Positions 1-9,513 of a DNA stretch of 64,000 nucleotides are shown in pieces. The stretch covers positions 9,858,001-9,922,000 of the forward strand of contig OY783214.1 of the NCBI GenBank assembly GCA_963678705.1. The letters are read 5' to 3'. A model generated the notes under the pieces. That model was not told the DNA's origin and did no database searches. It worked only from the letters and a program-made list of their open reading frames with translations. The first letter of the stretch is position 1. Every line of letters starts with the position of its first letter. Origin of the DNA: Panorpa germanica. Its lineage: Eukaryota; Arthropoda; Insecta; Mecoptera; Panorpidae. A program made the translations under genes and the position numbers.

Positions 1-486
1 AATAAATAGAAATAAAATATATTTTTGTAAAATAAAACTTAAAAATAGAAAAAGAGCAAAATATCGAAAAAATAATAAAATACTTAACAGAAGCGCGATT
101 ATAACAAAGAGAAAACAACAAAAAACACTGAAAACTAGCGCATAAAGTATGTAGTACAATTGAGTCTATTAAAAATCCATTACCCTGATATGTACGAGTA
201 CAAGTATGATGGGTTCTGCAGAGTTGCAACGAAGCATCCTGCCCTCCCACAGGGAATCATGTTCCCGAAGGATTTTGTTATGGAATAAATAACACAAAAA
301 ATACACAACGAATAACGTGAAGTAAGACATTAAAGAATCGTACATTCTGTAATGCATCTGACTGAAATACTGTAGTAACTGAATATGCGCGCACATGAAG
401 TTCTGACAGGAGTAATGATTTCATATCGTTTGTACAGTGGCGTACCACGACTAATGCGGGCTTTAGGCGTTACTCTATATTGGAGC
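1..486. other. AT-rich sequence, no gene recognised
   Basis: A minus-strand open frame of 75 codons (169-396) has no recognisable motif. A possible splice donor follows it near 170, but no matching acceptor is visible, so I do not call it an exon. Nothing else stands out. Confidence 0.4.
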
Positions 487-800
487 TTTTTTTTAGGTCA
501 CACACAAAATCAATGGTAACTAGCCATAATTGATCCAAGTTTTTGGGGGCCTTTGAAAAGCCTTGCAAGCTATTTGAAATTAGTTTTTTTAAGCTCCTAT
601 TAAGAAGCTCCTATTAATTTAAGCTCACTATTACTTTCAAGGCTTAATTCATATATTCTTTTTTTAGTTTTTACACGAAGTCAATTTTGTCTACGAGTAA
701 TCACAATTGCTTTGCGGTCTATATATAAATTATTTTTTTAGTTAACATGCGAAATTAATTGTATTTAGTCATAATTCAACCGAGTTTTTGGGGAGAACAC
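487..800. repeat. Degenerate direct repeats, about three units
   Basis: Three related blocks near 487-551, 658-711 and 732-795 share the order: a T-run followed by AG, then an ACAC/ACATG-like stretch with AAATCAAT or a variant, then a TAATCA/CATAATT core. The first and last also share CAAGTTTTTGGGG or CGAGTTTTTGGGG at the end. Spacing and sequence are diverged, so this is an old tandem or a multiply nested repeat of unknown class. Confidence 0.4.
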
Positions 801-834
801 TCCCCTCGGTACTATTTTACAACTCTAATAAATA

Positions 835-1015
835 TAGGGTCTTTCAGCATGAGCGGCCATAACGCAATATTTCCGTGAAAAGTGGCGATATTTTTATTTT
901 AATCTAAAGTACAAACTCTGAGGTTTGTAATGAAACACAATATCTGTCAAATGTCACCGAAATATTGTGTTTTTCTATTGGTTTAAAATGACTGGTCTTG
1001 TTATGGAAGACCCTA
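835..1015 (+). mobile_element. TA-flanked MITE, family M1 copy 1
   Basis: The 181-bp element has inverted ends reading TAGGGTCTTTCA at the left and, read from the other side, TAGGGTCTTCCA. TA lies on both sides (833-834 and 1016-1017). It is non-coding and related to 32851-33050 and 36875-37104. A TA target duplication with short inverted ends fits a non-autonomous Tc1/mariner-type element. The inner body shows a CGCAATATTTCC block and an inverted partner CCGAAATATTGTG, so it can fold into a hairpin. The superfamily is inferred from the TA only. Confidence 0.7.
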
Positions 1016-1341
1016 TATTTTGTGTTAAAGAACTTTATGGTTTGAATTATTTAAGAATCGTCTCTATTTGTTATTAATACATTTCTATGAAAACTTGTCA
1101 AGAATATAAGTGTTTCAGTATTTTTTTATTACACTTTTGACAGTGAGATAAATAAATCGTTACAAAGGAAAATATAAGAATTAGAGACAAAAACAAGTGT
1201 TGTTCTTCTAAGAAGTAACGATGGCGTTTCTCACAGTGTTGACAATTTTAAGACACATTCGTTATAAAACAAATATTATATTACAGTTGTGAAGTACGTA
1301 AAATAAAATCTCAACTTGTATCAATAAAGAAAAACACTTAC

Positions 1342-1760
1342 CATCTTTCGGTTGGACGTATCCGTGAACTTCACAATAAGCATGTGTGTGTGCACTAGGA
1401 CTAGGCGCAAAATAAGATTCCACATCAAGATCAGCACTAGATCTAACTTCCCCAGAAGTACTAGCTTCTTGTTGAGCTACTTGTGCTGATACTGATAGCG
1501 CTAGACCACTTGTACTGGCTTCTAATATAGCCTGTTGTTGTTCTAGAAGTTGTTGTTCTCGTCGACATTTTGAACATCTTCGCATTTCGCTACGAACGCG
1601 TAACAACCAAACCATTCCAAACAGAGCCATTGCTTCGGAGCCCTCCTCAATCCCCCGGATACTTGGGGTCATGGCAAGGCCTTCCACATGGTTTAAGTGA
1701 GACAATAATTGAACCAGGAGTCGATGTCTCTTAGTAACACACATAACCAACCCAGATACA
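1342..1760 (-). CDS. Internal coding exon of an unidentified host gene
   Basis: A minus-strand frame of about 139 residues ends at a strong 5' splice site (ATG|GTAAGTG, last exon base 1342) in phase 1. The preferred acceptor is a pyrimidine-rich stretch ending CATCAG at 1761, which puts the exon start at 1760; a weaker acceptor would start it at 1786. The frame is open from about 1795. The predicted peptide begins with a hydrophobic, helical segment (LLVQLLSHLNHVEGLAM), then EGSEAMALFGMVWLLRV, a CSKC pair, a glutamine-rich stretch (EQQLLEQQQ), two ASTSG repeats and an acidic/serine linker ending HGYVQPKDG. Composition differs clearly from the AT-rich surroundings and is not transposon-like. 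I do not recognise the family; it could be part of a large helical-repeat protein or a membrane protein. Neighbouring exons were not found, and the jockey element lies just 5' of it, presumably in the upstream intron. Confidence 0.6.
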
Positions 1761-2219
1761 CTGATGGGAACAATAATTCTTAAACACTGAACATTTTAAT
1801 TCACATTGTTCCAATGTCTTGTTCTGTAGCGACTTCCATGGTAAACCATACTAAAGTCACATTTGTAAACCTTCTTTTAATTGAAGTGAAACTTTTATTC
1901 CTGGTATTATGAAGCACTATAACATTTACTTTATAAACAACTGAGGTTATGAAGAAATTTAATTGAATAAATAGTTTTCAGTTAATATACAAATTTTATA
2001 ATCAAAATGTTAGCTTTTGCTGCATGCCTCTGTAATTAATTAGTAAAACTTATTATTATTAACTTGGGAAAACTTTTCTTGGCATTTATTATCTTAGTTC
2101 ATAATAATCCTGTTCTTTTAAAACTGTTCTTGGCAACGCAAACATACATATAACGATGAACATCAAAGCATTCTTGTAAAATACATTACATATTAGAAAT
2201 ATGGGAATCATAAAATTGA
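1761..2219. other. Probable intron sequence, no feature seen
   Basis: AT-rich sequence between the host exon and the 3' end of the jockey element. If the exon call is right, this is the intron 5' of it, into which the retrotransposon inserted. Confidence 0.4.
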
Positions 2220-2399
2220 TTTTTTTTTTTTTTTTTTTTTATTTTACAACATACATAATTTACAATCTGTCCTCGAAGAACAATAATTAAATTTTGGGAA
2301 TATATATAAATAAAAATGACATGCGAGCTTGCCATCCATCGATGACTCACCCTTTGACTTAACCTATTACAATAATATTTCGTACATATGGAACCTATT

Positions 2400-5075
2400 C
2401 TACACCATATTTGGTAGGTCAATTGGATTTTTACGTTTCAGTCGTCTAATCGGTTTATGCTGGAAAAGTTGTACAACTGATTCATTTGGATGAACTTCTA
2501 ATCTTTTTACGTATTTCTTGCTGCTATCCTTAATTGCACTTCTTATATATGGAACCCCTAGATCTTGATGTGTTAACCAGTTTGGAACGAATCGCGGTAC
2601 GTTAAGGATTTGCTTTAACAGTTTATTTTGAAACCTTTGTAGAATCTCTATATTAGAATTGCTGGCACTGCCCCATAGCTCTATCCCATATGTCCATATT
2701 GGCTTCAGTATGACCTTGTACAACAGTAGTTTATTACTGATGGATAACTGAGACTTCCAGCCCAAGAGCCAGTACATATCTCTTCTTTTACCTTCTAACT
2801 GCAACCGTTTCTTCCAGATATGCGTTCTCCATGTTAGACGTCTGTCCAAGTGGATACCTAAGTATTTTACTGTCTCTGCCTGTGGAAGTTGTAAATTATT
2901 TAGTGTGACTGGGGGGCAAGAATTCTTCCTTAGTGTGAAAGTTACGTGAACTGATTTAGTTTCGTTTACTTTTATTCTCCAATCTTTTAACCAATTCTGA
3001 ATCTGTAGTAGATGTTTCTGCAGTTTTGCGGAAGCAATGACGGAGTCTTCATGAAGTGCCAGAATTGCGGTATCATCAGCGTAGGTTGCTACTGTTGTTT
3101 CACGCATGGTAGGAAGGTCAGAGGTAAATAATAAATATAGTACTGGTCCGAGAACACTACCTTGAGGAACGCCCGATTCAATGTCACGTATCGTTGATTT
3201 TTCATTCTGATATTTTATCATAAACTTTCTGTTTGTGATATAAGACTTTAATATCTGGAAAAAGTCATTTGGCAGTGCAGTTTTTAGTTTAAACAGTAGT
3301 CCAGGATGCCATACCTTGTCAAACGCTTGGCTGATATCAAGAAAAACCGCTGAGCAATACTTCTTCTCCTGTAGTGCTGAATTTATAGTGCAGGCTACTC
3401 GATGTACTTGTTCAGTTGTAGCATGCTGTTGTCTAAAGCCAAACTGATGTGTTGGAATTAGTTTGCTATTTTCGAAAATAATCTTCAGTCTTTTAAGAAT
3501 AAGTTTTTCAAAAAGTTTTGACACTACCGGAAGAAGACTTATGGGTCTGTATGACGATACCTCTTTTGCGTCTTTACCTGGTTTTGGAATAAGTATTATT
3601 TCTGCAGTTTTCCACTTAAGCGGAAATGTCTTCAATCTTAGAATTGCGTTGAATAAAATAGTGAGGTATCTCATTCCTTTCGCCGGTAACTCCTTCAGAA
3701 TTTTTCCGTTTATCTTGTCAATACCTGGTGCTTTTTTGGTTTTTATATTATACTTTACTAGGTTTTGTATTTCCTTGACTCTTATACGTTTTATAGGTTC
3801 ACTTGACTGCGATGGGACTCTTAGAAATTCATGTATGTTTTGTTCTTCATCTTTACTGCGGGTTGGAGGAAATGGTTTAAAAACTTGTTCGAAGTAATCA
3901 GCGAAAATTGTGACTTTCTCACTGTTGGTTCTAGCCCATTTACCATCTGGCGTTTTGATAGGCGGAATATAAGTTGTAGGCTGCTTAAGCCGCTTGGTTG
4001 CTTTCCACAGTGAATAGTTAGTAGTTTCTGTAGCTGTTAAATTACTTAAATAATTTTGCAGTGATTTCTCTTTCATGTCTTCTAGCATACATTTAAGTTC
4101 CCTACATGCACGGTTGAATTTTGTTTTTTCGCATGGGAGCCTGGTGTTTTGCCATGATCTTCTCAACTTTCTCTTTTCAGCAATTTTCTTCTTTAACTGT
4201 GGGGGGCATCCATTTACTCGGTTGAAGACACTATCTGGAGGTGTGGCTTCTTCGGTGGCTTCTCTTATCACATTATTGAAGAGATTAACTCCTTGATTAA
4301 GGTCCTCTTCTGATTTGAGTGAGATGTGACAATTAAGTTTAGCATTTATTAAGTTTCGGAATAAACTCCAGTCTGTGTACTTGTTGGGTGCTGTGAAGAG
4401 GGGTACTTTATACATCATTTGGGTGATATATGTGACGATGACTGGTGAGTGGTCAGATGAGAGATCCAGGCTTGACTCAGCTTTGAGGTAATTAGAGGAA
4501 ATTCCTTTTACTACGCAAAAATCGATTAGATCAGGAGTTTTTGCCATATCCGTTGGCCAGTACGTCGGTTCACCACTTGAAAGGGTTGTAAAACCATGTG
4601 TTTTAACGCATTTATACAGTTCATTTCCCTTAGGATTTGTAAGTCTTGATCCCCATTCGGGGTGCTTTGCGTTAAAATCCCCTCCTGATATGAAACGTGG
4701 ACCTAGTGTATTGTAATAAGAGTAGAACTGTTCAGACTTTATGTTGTGTTTCGGTGGACAGTATACTGCGGAGATAGTTAAATGTCTGTTCAGCTCGCTT
4801 ATTACAATACTTGTTGCTTGCAGGAAGTCTTGGCGATATTCATTAATTTCATGGTGTTGTATAGAAGACTTAATGATGATAGCTGTTCCTCCATGCGCTT
4901 TATTGTCCGGATGTTTAGTGTCATATATTCTATAGTTTGGAACCTTCATATAGCTTTTAGTGGTAAAGTGCGTTTCAGAAACTAGCAAAATGTCAATGTT
5001 TTGGTTTAGAAGAAAGGAAATTACTTCTTGGCTGTGTTTAGCAAGACCATTGGCGTTCCAGAGTGCGATTCTTAG
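2400..5075 (-). CDS. Jockey ORF2: endonuclease and reverse transcriptase polyprotein
   Basis: This is the Pol protein that nicks target DNA and copies the element RNA by target-primed reverse transcription. The N-terminal APE-type endonuclease starts at LRIALWNANGL (about 5075) and continues with the SETH glutamate (about 4980), GGDFNAKH and the SDHSP histidine motif. The reverse transcriptase follows, with LDISQAFDKVWH (catalytic Asp), GVPQGSVLGP and the YADD box; a C-terminal thumb-like region follows, and there is no RNase H. The frame is open from 5180 to the TAG at 2400 (926 codons). There is no ATG before the endonuclease domain: the first one lies at about 4949, inside it. The frame is -1 relative to ORF1 and overlaps its end, so translation would need a frameshift, a non-ATG start or reinitiation, or an indel has removed the start. 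Apart from that it appears complete. Confidence 0.88.
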   Translation of the reverse strand, partial: LRIALWNANGLAKHSQEVISFLLNQNIDILLVSETHFTTKSYMKVPNYRIYDTKHPDNKAHGGTAIIIKSSIQHHEINEYRQDFLQATSIVISELNRHLTISAVYCPPKHNIKSEQFYSYYNTLGPRFISGGDFNAKHPEWGSRLTNPKGNELYKCVKTHGFTTLSSGEPTYWPTDMAKTPDLIDFCVVKGISSNYLKAESSLDLSSDHSPVIVTYITQMMYKVPLFTAPNKYTDWSLFRNLINAKLNCHISLKSEEDLNQGVNLFNNVIREATEEATPPDSVFNRVNGCPPQLKKKIAEKRKLRRSWQNTRLPCEKTKFNRACRELKCMLEDMKEKSLQNYLSNLTATETTNYSLWKATKRLKQPTTYIPPIKTPDGKWARTNSEKVTIFADYFEQVFKPFPPTRSKDEEQNIHEFLRVPSQSSEPIKRIRVKEIQNLVKYNIKTKKAPGIDKINGKILKELPAKGMRYLTILFNAILRLKTFPLKWKTAEIILIPKPGKDAKEVSSYRPISLLPVVSKLFEKLILKRLKIIFENSKLIPTHQFGFRQQHATTEQVHRVACTINSALQEKKYCSAVFLDISQAFDKVWHPGLLFKLKTALPNDFFQILKSYITNRKFMIKYQNEKSTIRDIESGVPQGSVLGPVLYLLFTSDLPTMRETTVATYADDTAILALHEDSVIASAKLQKHLLQIQNWLKDWRIKVNETKSVHVTFTLRKNSCPPVTLNNLQLPQAETVKYLGIHLDRRLTWRTHIWKKRLQLEGKRRDMYWLLGWKSQLSISNKLLLYKVILKPIWTYGIELWGSASNSNIEILQRFQNKLLKQILNVPRFVPNWLTHQDLGVPYIRSAIKDSSKKYVKRLEVHPNESVVQLFQHKPIRRLKRKNPIDLPNMV

Positions 5076-6343
5076 GGACGTGAAGAGATTGGCAAGCGTG
5101 AGACTAAGGTTGTGATGAGATTGAGCATTGTACTCATTTGTTCCACCAGACTTTTCATCATAACTTTTAGTTCGGCGATGTCATTTGACTGCACGTTCGA
5201 TTCACTATGATTTTGTTGCACTTGTTCAGATTGGGTTTTCACTGTTTGGTTACTAACCACCTGTGCAAAGGAGGTACCTGACTGGACTTGGCGTGATGGT
5301 AATGGGGCAACAGTTTCTGAAAATCTGGGTCTAAGTGGAGGAAATTTGCGCTCTACGATTTGCCTATAAACATCGCATCCTTTGTAGTTGGCTGTGTGAT
5401 TGTTATTGCAGAGAACACATTTAACTTTTTCGTTTAATTTGTTCTTCCAGTCACACTGGCTGGTATGGTGATCGCCTGCGCATTTAACACATCTTGCGTT
5501 TCGGTAACAGTAGGTTTTGGTGTGACCATATCTTTGGCATTTTGTGCATTGCGGTACCTCCCTTTTGAATTTTGGTGGTTCAATTTTAATTTTACTATTT
5601 AGTAGGAATTCCAGGTCAAAGATGTCTTTGTTGTTAGGCTTTTGTTCTAATTCTACAAAGAACAATGGTAAAGGAATTTTAGTGGTCCTTTGTTTGATGT
5701 TGCTTATTCGAATGACCTTGTGCCCATAGTTTTCTAATTCTTTCTTTATGTCCGATTCATCCGTGGAGTGATGTAGGTGTCTTACCACCACTTTATAGCT
5801 TTTGTCCATTTTTTGTTGGTATGTGTGGAACTCGGTGTTCCTATCCTTTAGGAGTGTCACTATTCTTTGGTATGTTTCAATATCCTGGAGCTGCAGCTTT
5901 ACTTGCGATCCTCCGATCAACTTACTTTGATAGGCGTTTTTGGCGTGCGTGTCTAGCAGGCTAGTGAGAGGTTTGATGTCGTTGACTCCATATATAAACA
6001 GTGGTGGTGGTTTGTGTTCTGCGACTTTAACTTCTTCTGATGCATTAGCATCGGAGAGTTCGTCGAACCTATTCGCTAATGGTATTGGGTTTAACCAGTA
6101 ATCCCCTAGTGTTTTTTGCCTCACATTCCTTGGTGCATCTGGACTGTCTCTTTTTTTCTTCCTATTGTTTGAAACGTTTTGCCAAACGTCCCGCGGATTT
6201 TTTATCTCTTCATGCTTTTCTTGGATGGTTCCCATCGTATCTTGTATAGCATCCGCCATACTTTCTAGTGAGCTACTCTTCTTGTCACTAACACATGGCT
6301 TTTGTTGGATGGTTTTGTTAGGTGAACGCATCATGTTTGGCAT
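5072..6343 (-). CDS. Jockey ORF1: Gag-like nucleic-acid-binding protein
   Basis: This 423-residue RNA-binding protein packages the element transcript. The start is a true ATG at 6343 and the stop is TAA at 5072-5074. A basic, low-complexity N-terminus is followed by a region resembling the PRE_C2HC domain (about residues 183-260), then three zinc knuckles: C266/C269/H274/C279, C285/C288/H292 or H293/C297, and C309/C312/H316/C323. This domain order is characteristic of jockey-clade ORF1. The C-terminal tail is Gln/Ser-rich with a short hydrophobic heptad-like stretch. ORF2 overlaps the 3' end in the -1 frame. The frame is intact. Confidence 0.87.
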   Translation of the reverse strand: MPNMMRSPNKTIQQKPCVSDKKSSSLESMADAIQDTMGTIQEKHEEIKNPRDVWQNVSNNRKKKRDSPDAPRNVRQKTLGDYWLNPIPLANRFDELSDANASEEVKVAEHKPPPLFIYGVNDIKPLTSLLDTHAKNAYQSKLIGGSQVKLQLQDIETYQRIVTLLKDRNTEFHTYQQKMDKSYKVVVRHLHHSTDESDIKKELENYGHKVIRISNIKQRTTKIPLPLFFVELEQKPNNKDIFDLEFLLNSKIKIEPPKFKREVPQCTKCQRYGHTKTYCYRNARCVKCAGDHHTSQCDWKNKLNEKVKCVLCNNNHTANYKGCDVYRQIVERKFPPLRPRFSETVAPLPSRQVQSGTSFAQVVSNQTVKTQSEQVQQNHSESNVQSNDIAELKVMMKSLVEQMSTMLNLITTLVSRLPISSRP

Positions 6344-6426
6344 TCTTGGTCAGTGCAACAACTGTTAATTAGTGGTCACACCGACCTCACTAGACCATTT
6401 TATTTTGATGATTTATAGATTTATTA

Positions 6427-6659
6427 TTTTTTTTTTTTTTTTTTTAGAGAAATATCTTAAATTAAATAGATAATTTAATAATATAAAATATTTAACACAC
6501 ACTATAATTTTAAAAAAATTTTAATATTTTTATCTTATTGTCATAAGAATCTATTATTCATAACGAACAATAGTTGTTAAAAATTATTAAGATAATTATT
6601 GAATATTTGATCAATGAAGAAAAAACGTCCGCACTGCTTCAATATCTCAATAGAACTCG

Positions 6660-6699
<40 letters not shown>
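6427..6699. repeat. T-run and A-run facing each other
   Basis: There is a 19-base T-run at 6427-6445 and a 38-base A-run at 6662-6699, with about 215 bp of AT-rich DNA between. Each could be a retroposon tail (the first minus-strand, the second plus-strand) or a simple expansion. No coding sequence is visible between them. Confidence 0.55.
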
Positions 6700-6705
<6 letters not shown>

Positions 6706-6884
6706 ATGTTAATTTTTTAATCATATTTATGTTTGCTAAAGTAAAGTTGCAAAGTTTTTTATTCAAATAAGTAAAATCTAAAACCGTACATATCTAATTC
6801 TTTTAATAACACTAAAAATATAATCAGCGTGATAGATGTTATACTCTATGAAAACTTAAAGAACAAATATCTCATGAACGACAC

Positions 6885-6995
6885 AACATCAAGACAAGAA
6901 ATATATGATGTATTATCACATCACCTTCAAACGATATGTGTCAAAATTTCATAACATTCCGACAATTACTTTACAAGTTACAGTGGATTTAGTGA
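6885..6995 (+). repeat. Dispersed repeat D copy 1, probable mariner leader
   Basis: Shares the block CTTCAAACGAT.TGT.TCAAAATTT, then a TTTACAAGTTACA motif, with 49672-49810 (same strand) and 61280-61411 (opposite strand). From memory of insect mariners this resembles the 5' untranslated region ahead of the transposase, but no transposase follows here. Class assignment is an inference. Confidence 0.5.
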
Positions 6996-6999
6996 CGCT

Positions 7000-7971
7000 A
7001 CTTTTGTAATTTTTATTAATAATTTCTAATGATGGAAAAATCTGAATTTCGTGTGTTGATGAAGGATTGTTTTTAATGGGAAAAACGGAAATGGTTAAGA
7101 AATAAAAACATGAAATTCCTTTTGTAATATTATTTGTTTCACTCCATATCAGTGAGTTGAAAATGGCAAGTATATGCAGATACTACACTAATTAATAATA
7201 AATGAAAAACATCGGTCCATTTAGCTTGAATATGATTATCAAAATTATACGTCTATTGTTTATGAAATCCAAACAACAGGATCAGTGCTCGTACATTATT
7301 GCGGCTGTAATAGCACAAGTAATACACAATTAAAATGACACAATGAAGCAATTGTAATTATAACCTAAACATTATTTAAACAATGAAGAGAATTGGTTGC
7401 AATGAATATTTATTACGTAAAAGCTTATAAATGTACACCAATACTTATGCATGCGCAATATGATTTGTCGCTGTGTTAATGCGTTGATTTAATTGTAATT
7501 ACGAGTGCTAGTACATCCACTGCAATTGTAAATTTGATTAGAAATTCAAATAACGAAATATTCGTTTAGATTAATTAAAATTACAATATGTTTGTTTGCT
7601 GGGCTGGGCTGGACTCTACTGTTGAATATTGGTAAATAGAACGGTCAAACAAATATAGTAGAGGCGTTTAAATAATGTATGTATACTTGTTGTACTATAA
7701 AGTAATATACATGTTAGTAAATGTTAAGTGGTATGTTCGAAAAATTGACGTCATAAGCAGCATACGTTTTTAATTGTTTTAAAAGAATCTTAACGATTGA
7801 TTTATTTGAAGCATTGCGGCTCTTTTTAATGTGATATAGCCCAGTCATTATAGTAAGTTCACCTCGGAATTCGAGATACCCAGCTGTAAGTCTGTAAATA
7901 CTTGTATATTGACACCCTAAAGTTGTCTCAAAACCTACATATGGTAGGGTGTATAAACCATAGGGTGTATA
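7000..7971. other. No gene recognised
   Basis: AT-rich DNA. A 92-codon minus-strand frame at 7714-7992 has no known motif, and its end runs into the inverted-repeat arm at 7972; I take it as chance. Confidence 0.4.
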
Positions 7972-9513
7972 AGCCATGTTTCCTTCCATCATATTGATAT
8001 TTGCGCTGCTAAATGCTAAATGCTAAATAATAATAAACTTCGAGATTCTTACCTAATTTAAGCTTAAATGACTGGGCCAATATTTTTATCTACTCCTAGA
8101 AGTTGTTTATTCAATCTAATTGCATTGTAGACTTTACAACACAACTTATTTTAAGCATGAGTCACCCGCAACTCTCACAATTTAAACTATACCGTTAATA
8201 TCATGTAAGCTATAAATATAGTGAACATATAAGGCTAAATATTGTTAGATAGAAGGTTTATGTTCGTTTACAAAATGTTGTAATTATTAAAAAAAACTGA
8301 ATCTATAAATTAGATAAAGAATAAAAATCACACGCTTAAAGCTTCCTCCACAAAGATTTTTAATTTGTTGCTTGAAAAATGAAACCTATATAAATTATAA
8401 TTCTATATCTTGCCTTCGGCTATCACAAAGGGATAGGTTACGTAAATATATCTAAAATGTATTTCATGTCCGCATTCCGTTCGAAAACAGCCCCTAAACC
8501 CTTCTAGTGTATTATTTTAACACATCCAACGCTTCGCTTCCACTATTCTAAAATACATTTTTATGGTAAATGAATAAATATTATTTCTTTTAAAAATAGT
8601 TTTATTTATTTTAAGCAAAATGAAATAGAAAACTTACTAGTGATAAAACTTCTACATTTTATTAAAAGAGTTAATATTATTTTATCCCAACCGCAAAAAA
8701 TTGGTTGTAAATAGTAAAAATATGATATTTACATTTAATAAACCTCAAAAAATGTTAAGCTTTTCACGAAGCTTTTACTTATAACATGAATAAAGTACTT
8801 TACATTATATCGCATTGCAAGATCGTACCACATCAAAATTTTAAAAGCGTTTTTCTCGAATCTACGCTTTTCAAATATGCAAAACGTATGACGTAATTGA
8901 TTTTAAAATTTGTATCACGATGGGTGATTTGTAAGTGCTCGTGTTAGGCAAGAAAAAAAACGTTTTCTTTATTGAAAAGTTTCGATTTCGTTTTAACGTA
9001 GTTCTTTTCAGCTTAGTATTCACATTTCGATATTTAAACTTTAACAAGGCCTCTAAAGAATAAGATTCAATGATAATCTCTTTCCGTCGAGCAATTATTT
9101 TATATTTTGAAAACAGGTAGTAGTCGCAGTGTGCTAAATCAATTCGCAATTCGTAAACAATTCCAGGAAAATGTAATGCCACTATTAATTTTTTATATTA
9201 AACAAACATTTAACAAGCTCAGAAGATAACAATTGAATAATATATTATCCTCTTAGAGTGAAGTATTCCCGTAAATCAATAGATATTTGTATATATTAAG
9301 GAAACGATCGATTCTCTGACTGCTAACTATAACAAGTAGCATACGTCCATTCTACTGCTGTCAGCAACGAATCCGTTTTATCAAAATTCAGGGTAAGTGA
9401 TTTATACCAACCATTTTGCATTATATCATTAATATTCAAGACATATTGATGTAAGCATTTAGCATTTAGCATTTAGCAGCGCAAATATCAATATGATGGA
9501 AGGAAACATGGCT
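7972..9513. mobile_element. 1.54-kb segment bounded by perfect 57-bp inverted repeats
   Basis: Positions 7972-8028 and 9457-9513 are exact reverse complements over 57 bases. Each arm begins AGCCATGTTTCC on its outer side and ends with three copies of GCTAAAT on its inner side. The arms enclose 1428 bp that hold a decayed mariner transposase remnant (8871-9182, minus). Perfect arms in an otherwise decayed region suggest a young DNA element or recent gene conversion or inversion. I see no target-site duplication outside the arms, so the transposon reading is not proven. Confidence 0.55.
8871..9182 (-). pseudogene. Degenerate mariner transposase fragment
   Basis: A minus-strand open frame contains DLAHCDYYLFSKYK, which matches the conserved mariner block around the third catalytic Asp (family pattern SPDLAP.D..LF..LK), with Pro replaced by His. 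The match covers only about 9150-9060; residues on either side are not recognisable, and the upstream catalytic domain is missing. It lies inside the 57-bp inverted-repeat pair. A chance match is possible but unlikely given the run of matching residues. Confidence 0.5.

Larger units (their letters stand above)
2220..6425 (-). mobile_element. Jockey-type non-LTR retrotransposon, near full length
   Basis: On the minus strand the order is 5' UTR, ORF1 (6343-5072), overlapping ORF2 (to 2400), a short 3' UTR (2399-2241) and a pure poly(A) tail that appears on the plus strand as 21 T (2220-2240). This two-ORF layout, with a zinc-knuckle Gag and an endonuclease plus reverse transcriptase Pol but no RNase H, is that of the jockey clade. 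Both ORFs are free of internal stops, and the homopolymer tail is undecayed, which suggests a recent insertion. The 5' limit is not certain: the leader runs at least to about 6400, and a second T-run begins at 6427. I could not see a convincing target-site duplication. The element probably sits in an intron of the host gene whose exon lies at 1342-1760, in the same orientation. Confidence 0.85.

Noticed and set aside
169-396. 75-codon minus frame ending near a GTAATG donor, possible downstream exon of the host gene
   Set aside because: No acceptor with a pyrimidine tract is visible before it and the peptide is not protein-like in its first half.
3463-4985. Plus-strand frames of 60-144 codons over the jockey pol
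   Set aside because: Antisense shadows of the intact ORF2.
2220-6445. Target-site duplication of the jockey element
   Set aside because: Flanks share only short AT-rich words (such as TTGAT and TTTGAT); not distinguishable from chance.
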